From an uncultured bacterium (GTDB taxonomy: Bacteria; Armatimonadota; UBA5829): DNA of 64,000 nucleotides. The position numbers and the translations under genes were made by a program. The DNA is taken from assembly GCA_938074205.1 (NCBI GenBank), contig CALJES010000007.1:1-64000 (forward strand). The letters run 5' to 3'. The notes below the pieces were generated by a model. It worked only from the letters and a program-made list of their open reading frames with translations, was not told the DNA's origin and searched no databases. Positions within the stretch are counted from its first letter, which is position 1, and each line of letters opens with the position of its first letter. Positions 61,325 through 64,000 of this stretch are shown here, one piece after another.

Positions 61325-61933
61325 GTGCCTTCGAATAGAAAGTTGTTAACTGCTACGCTTCGTCTACACGCCATACTACCGCGGAGCTGTGCGAACGGAC
61401 CAGGCATTCGAACAGTTATCTGGCTGCAGGGTTGCCAACGAAACTGCGCGGGGTGCTTCAATCCTGCCACTCATCCGCTCGACACGGGGTTTCTAATCTC
61501 ATTGCGTTTGCTTTGGCAGCGGATCAAGCCGTATGAAGTGGAGGGTGTCACAATCAGCGGAGGCGAGCCGCTGTTGCAGATGGTTCCATTGGTGGAGTTT
61601 CTCCACCGCATCAAGTCGGAATCCGCACTCTCTGTGATCTTATACACCGGCTACACAATCGAAGAGGTCAAGCAGATGAACCTTGGGGATGAGCTGCTGA
61701 GCTTGGTCGACGTGTTGATAGACGGCCCTTACGACTGTACCCGCCCGGCAAAAGACGGCATTAGGGGTTCGGATAACCAACGCATCCATTTCCTTTCCGG
61801 CACTTATAACGAACGCGACTTCGCAACTGCAGAGCGGCAGGAGATTATTATTCAGCCTGACGGAACCTTGGTCCGAACCGGAGTCTGGACTACTAATCTA
61901 TCTGAATCTGACGTGCCTTCTCTGATTTCTTGA
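61325..61933 (+). CDS. Radical SAM / 4Fe-4S single-cluster protein (NrdG-like)
   Basis: The protein is about 202 residues and has C-x3-C-x2-C (CQRNCAGC) after ANGPGIRTVIWLQG and a SAM-binding strand VTISGGEPLLQ. LVDVLIDGPYD near the C-terminus is typical of NrdG-like activases. No target glycyl-radical enzyme is adjacent. The frame is open back to 61169, but its first 50 codons are RCC1 remnant, so I take GTG at 61325 (TTG 61343 is possible). It converges with and overlaps the DUF2997 gene by 41 bases. In cyanobacteria and other groups I recall DUF1257/DUF2997 genes near such proteins. Confidence 0.72.
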   Translation: MPSNRKLLTATLRLHAILPRSCANGPGIRTVIWLQGCQRNCAGCFNPATHPLDTGFLISLRLLWQRIKPYEVEGVTISGGEPLLQMVPLVEFLHRIKSESALSVILYTGYTIEEVKQMNLGDELLSLVDVLIDGPYDCTRPAKDGIRGSDNQRIHFLSGTYNERDFATAERQEIIIQPDGTLVRTGVWTTNLSESDVPSLIS

Positions 61934-62117
61934 TCTTGTCTGAATCCGGCAAATCTATCGGAAAATACTCAGCCGTATAAACACGCTCGACCACGGGGCC
62001 AAGCGCTTCTTCAATATTGACCGTGAGCTCAACACACTTCGGTCCCGGAATCCCTTCCACCTTCTCTTCCACGGTTCCATCTTTTCGAATCGTATATTCC
62101 AACCTTTCCTTTGCCAT
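61893..62117 (-). CDS. DUF2997 family small protein
   Basis: The 74-residue protein shows IRKDGTVEEKVEGIPGPKCVELT near the N-terminus, the DUF2997 pattern. It has no known function. Acidic-basic, soluble and without a signal. GAAGGTG precedes the ATG at 62117. It lies 14 bases after the DUF1257 gene and ends the minus-strand run. The 3' end overlaps the convergent radical SAM gene. Confidence 0.72.
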   Translation of the reverse strand: MAKERLEYTIRKDGTVEEKVEGIPGPKCVELTVNIEEALGPVVERVYTAEYFPIDLPDSDKIKKSEKARQIQID

Positions 62118-62131
62118 CACTCACACCTTCC

Positions 62132-62536
62132 CTATGCTTGAACAGCAGACTTTTCTTGGTGCTCAACCTCGCGTTCACACACAATCCTGATAGAGCCGTC
62201 TTCCAGTTCTTCTTCGTTTACTATTTGGAAGCCCTCGGCCATCGCTTTATCTATCACAACGTGCATTGCGTATCTCTGTGTAACTTCATTCAGGAAATCA
62301 TCCTTGTCTATGGACAAACCCCAAAGATCGGCAACAAGTTCAAAAAAATCGCCCCTTTTCCTGAAGCCTATATCGTAGCCATTCGGCATTGTCACTACAA
62401 CATCGGCTCTTGTGCTTAGCGAGCCAAACCCTCTGACGATCGAATTTTCTTTTATTTGATACCCCAGATCTTTCAGTGCCTTCTTTAAGCACTCTGCGTC
62501 GCTCAGTTCAGTCTTAATCTTGCTGAAGTGAGACAT
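62132..62536 (-). CDS. DUF1257 (Ycf35-like) protein
   Basis: The 134-residue protein begins MSHFSKIKTELSDAECLKKALKDLGY, the classic start of DUF1257/Ycf35. The family is widely conserved in cyanobacteria and plastids without a known biochemical role. AAGGAGGG lies 7 bases before the ATG at 62536; the open frame to 62620 is not used. The adjacent DUF2997, FHA and Clp-like genes suggest a shared task. Confidence 0.78.
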   Translation of the reverse strand: MSHFSKIKTELSDAECLKKALKDLGYQIKENSIVRGFGSLSTRADVVVTMPNGYDIGFRKRGDFFELVADLWGLSIDKDDFLNEVTQRYAMHVVIDKAMAEGFQIVNEEELEDGSIRIVCEREVEHQEKSAVQA

Positions 62537-62592
62537 TGCGAAGCCCTCCTTCACATAAATGGTATTCCGGATTACAAAGCACAACCACTCCA

Positions 62593-62904
62593 TCAACGGT
62601 GTTCGACAACGACAAACCACGACCGACCAACCCTGAACGGCACTCCCGGCTCTAGTTTTGTCCTACCAGTGATCTTTTCCTTTCCGACGAAGGTCCCGTT
62701 TTTTGACTGCAGATCTTCAATGAAATAATCATTACCCTCTCGACTTATCAGAGCATGTCTGCGGGAAACTGTTTGGTCGCTTTGAACCCTGATGTCAGCA
62801 TTGTCATCTCGGCCAATCACCACCGAATCCTTCGAGAAGCTGACAATTACGCCGTCTCTCGGACCACTCAGGTGTTCCAACTGTATTAAAGCTTCGTGCC
62901 TCAT
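62593..62904 (-). CDS. FHA-domain protein
   Basis: The 103-residue protein is a single forkhead-associated domain: GRDDNAD, SRRHALI and SKNGTFVG. FHA domains bind phosphothreonine peptides, so a Ser/Thr kinase substrate is probably recognised. No kinase is adjacent. GGGAGG is 9 bases before the ATG at 62904. It lies between the Clp-like ATPase and DUF1257 genes on the same strand. Confidence 0.88.
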   Translation of the reverse strand: MRHEALIQLEHLSGPRDGVIVSFSKDSVVIGRDDNADIRVQSDQTVSRRHALISREGNDYFIEDLQSKNGTFVGKEKITGRTKLEPGVPFRVGRSWFVVVEHR

Positions 62905-62935
62905 CGTGAAGCGCCTCCCGACACCCATTCTGGCG

Positions 62936-64000
62936 TTAGTGAGGTTCGTTTGCCGGTCTTGCGATTTCGAATGTTATCCTACCTTGCCGTTCTGTGCCGA
63001 CAATAATGGCTCCGGCGGAAATGTGTTCACGCAGCAGCAGTTCAGCAAGCGGGCGATTGACCAGATCTTCCACTGCTCTGCGCATAGGGCGAGCTCCGAA
63101 TTCCGGGTCGTAACCTGCCTCGACAAGTACGTTCATAGCTTCATCGGTTAAGGTAAACGATATGTTGTGTTCCTCTGCAAGTTTACGCCTTATATCCGCA
63201 ATCATAAGCTCCGCTATTCTATGTATGTCGTCGCGGCTCAAACTATTAAACACCACAACATCATCAATGCGATTCAGCAGTTCGGGTCTAAGGAACTGCA
63301 GCAGCTCTTGCTGGAGTTGTTCCCGCCAATAGATCTCGTTAAGACTGTCCTCAGGAAGAGCATCTTGTTGATCATCGATCGTGACGAAGAGATTCTCCGA
63401 TATGTCGCCTGAGCTGGCGGAGTGCAGCCTCAAAATCCGCGAGCCGATGTTAGATGTCATTATGAATATAGCGTCGGTGCAGTCAACCGTGCGGCCCTTG
63501 GAATCGGTGACACGGCCGTCCTCGAAGATCTGCAAGAAGATGTTCAGCACGTCCGGATGAGCCTTTTCTATCTCGTCTAGCAACACTACGCAATAAGGTG
63601 CTGTCCTGAGTCTGCCGGTAAGCTGGCCTTCCTCTTCGTAACCCACATAGCCAGGCGGAGCACCAATCAGTCGAGAAACATTGTGTTTCTCCATATATTC
63701 TGACATATCCAGTCGAATCATAGCACTCTCTGATCCGAATAAGACATGCGCCAGTTGCTTCGCCAGTTCCGTCTTTCCAACACCCGTGGGACCTAAGAAC
63801 AGAAAGACCGCCTGCGGCCGATTCTTGCTTCGCAGCCCGGCACGGGCCGTCCGAATTGCCTGAGCCACCTTCCTCACAGCCTCTTTTTGGCCGATAACTG
63901 CAGCCAGAAGTTCGTCTTCCAACCTCAAAAGTTTCTTCCGTTCATCCTCTGTCAGGTCTTCAACCGGACGCCCTGTCCACTCAGCTACGACCTCAGCGGC
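62936..64000 (-). CDS. Clp/Hsp100-type AAA+ ATPase, C-terminal part (gene runs off the window)
   Basis: The C-terminal ~354 residues are present; the 5' end lies beyond 64000. AEVVAEWTGRPV marks the end of the first AAA+ module. D2 has Walker A GPTGVGKT, YMEKHNVSRLIGAPPGYVGYEEEGQLT, Walker B VVLLDEIEKAHPDVLN, sensor 1 MTSNIGS and LRPELLNRIDDVVVF. The Clp C-terminal small domain follows. After the sensor there is an acidic insert of about 45 residues and no clear IGF/VGF loop for ClpP, so it is more like ClpB than ClpA/C. It probably heads the FHA-DUF1257-DUF2997 run. Confidence 0.88.
   Translation of the reverse strand, partial: AAEVVAEWTGRPVEDLTEDERKKLLRLEDELLAAVIGQKEAVRKVAQAIRTARAGLRSKNRPQAVFLFLGPTGVGKTELAKQLAHVLFGSESAMIRLDMSEYMEKHNVSRLIGAPPGYVGYEEEGQLTGRLRTAPYCVVLLDEIEKAHPDVLNIFLQIFEDGRVTDSKGRTVDCTDAIFIMTSNIGSRILRLHSASSGDISENLFVTIDDQQDALPEDSLNEIYWREQLQQELLQFLRPELLNRIDDVVVFNSLSRDDIHRIAELMIADIRRKLAEEHNISFTLTDEAMNVLVEAGYDPEFGARPMRRAVEDLVNRPLAELLLREHISAGAIIVGTERQGRITFEIARPANEPH

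Overview
The window looks like a chromosome segment of a free-living Gram-negative-type (diderm) bacterium. It has no rRNA, no tRNA that I recognise, no CRISPR array, no transposase and no phage genes. Armatimonadota (or a relative such as Planctomycetota) is my best guess. The reasons are an HldE lipopolysaccharide enzyme, a PEP-CTERM protein, two uroporphyrinogen-decarboxylase-like proteins, a DUF6785/OPT-like transporter, a plant-type PPi-phosphofructokinase, GH4 and GH20 enzymes, a Gfo/Idh/MocA oxidoreductase and a siroheme-dependent haem pathway. This assignment is inference.

Layout. 1-8.6 kb: PPi-PFK, a DUF5666 secreted protein, a DUF5658 membrane protein, a DNA-binding protein with a repeat-flanked promoter, HldE, a PEP-CTERM protein and the housekeeping-type sigma factor. 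8.6-16.3 kb: a giant secreted TPR protein, a sugar ABC transporter operon and a proline-rich secreted protein. 16.4-27.4 kb: a DinG helicase, a histidine kinase/receiver pair, an operon prs-pth-UroD-like-pgi, and glmS. 27.4-38.7 kb: CobO, an RsbW-type kinase, GH4 plus an iron-sulfur flavoprotein, aspartokinase, an oxidoreductase, a TauE/SafE transporter with a large extra domain, a kelch-like protein and GH20. 38.9-39.2 kb: two tandem candidate small RNA genes. 39.3-51.7 kb: an orphan HsdR-N-type nuclease, transporter-pabB-pabC, a LuxR-type HTH protein behind a long leader, a second UroD-like protein, an ECF sigma/anti-sigma/secreted-protein operon, PheA and a glycosyltransferase. 51.8-60.8 kb: FtsH, a serine hydrolase, an OmpR-type regulator, and the ahbD-ahbA-ahbB-ahbC-cobA/hemD operon. 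61-64 kb: an RCC1 pseudogene fragment, a radical SAM protein, and DUF2997, DUF1257, FHA and Clp-type AAA+ genes.

How the genes work together. PPi-PFK, Pgi and GlmS handle hexose phosphates, and the ABC importer and the GH4/GH20 enzymes supply sugars. The haem operon carries uroporphyrinogen III synthesis and methylation plus the siroheme decarboxylase and both radical SAM steps. Several surface or secreted protein genes (PEP-CTERM, DUF5658, possibly the proline-rich protein) have sigma-54-type -24/-12 elements, and another such element points into a 730-base leader of the sigma factor gene.

The most unusual signals are three. (1) A duplicated minus-strand element at 38.9-39.2 kb has its own promoter, a CCTCCTTT core identical to the 16S rRNA anti-Shine-Dalgarno sequence, and a non-homologous but structurally equivalent terminator in each copy. 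(2) The cluster at the right edge combines DUF2997, DUF1257, FHA, Clp-type AAA+ and a radical SAM protein. (3) Sigma-54 elements recur upstream of genes for surface proteins.
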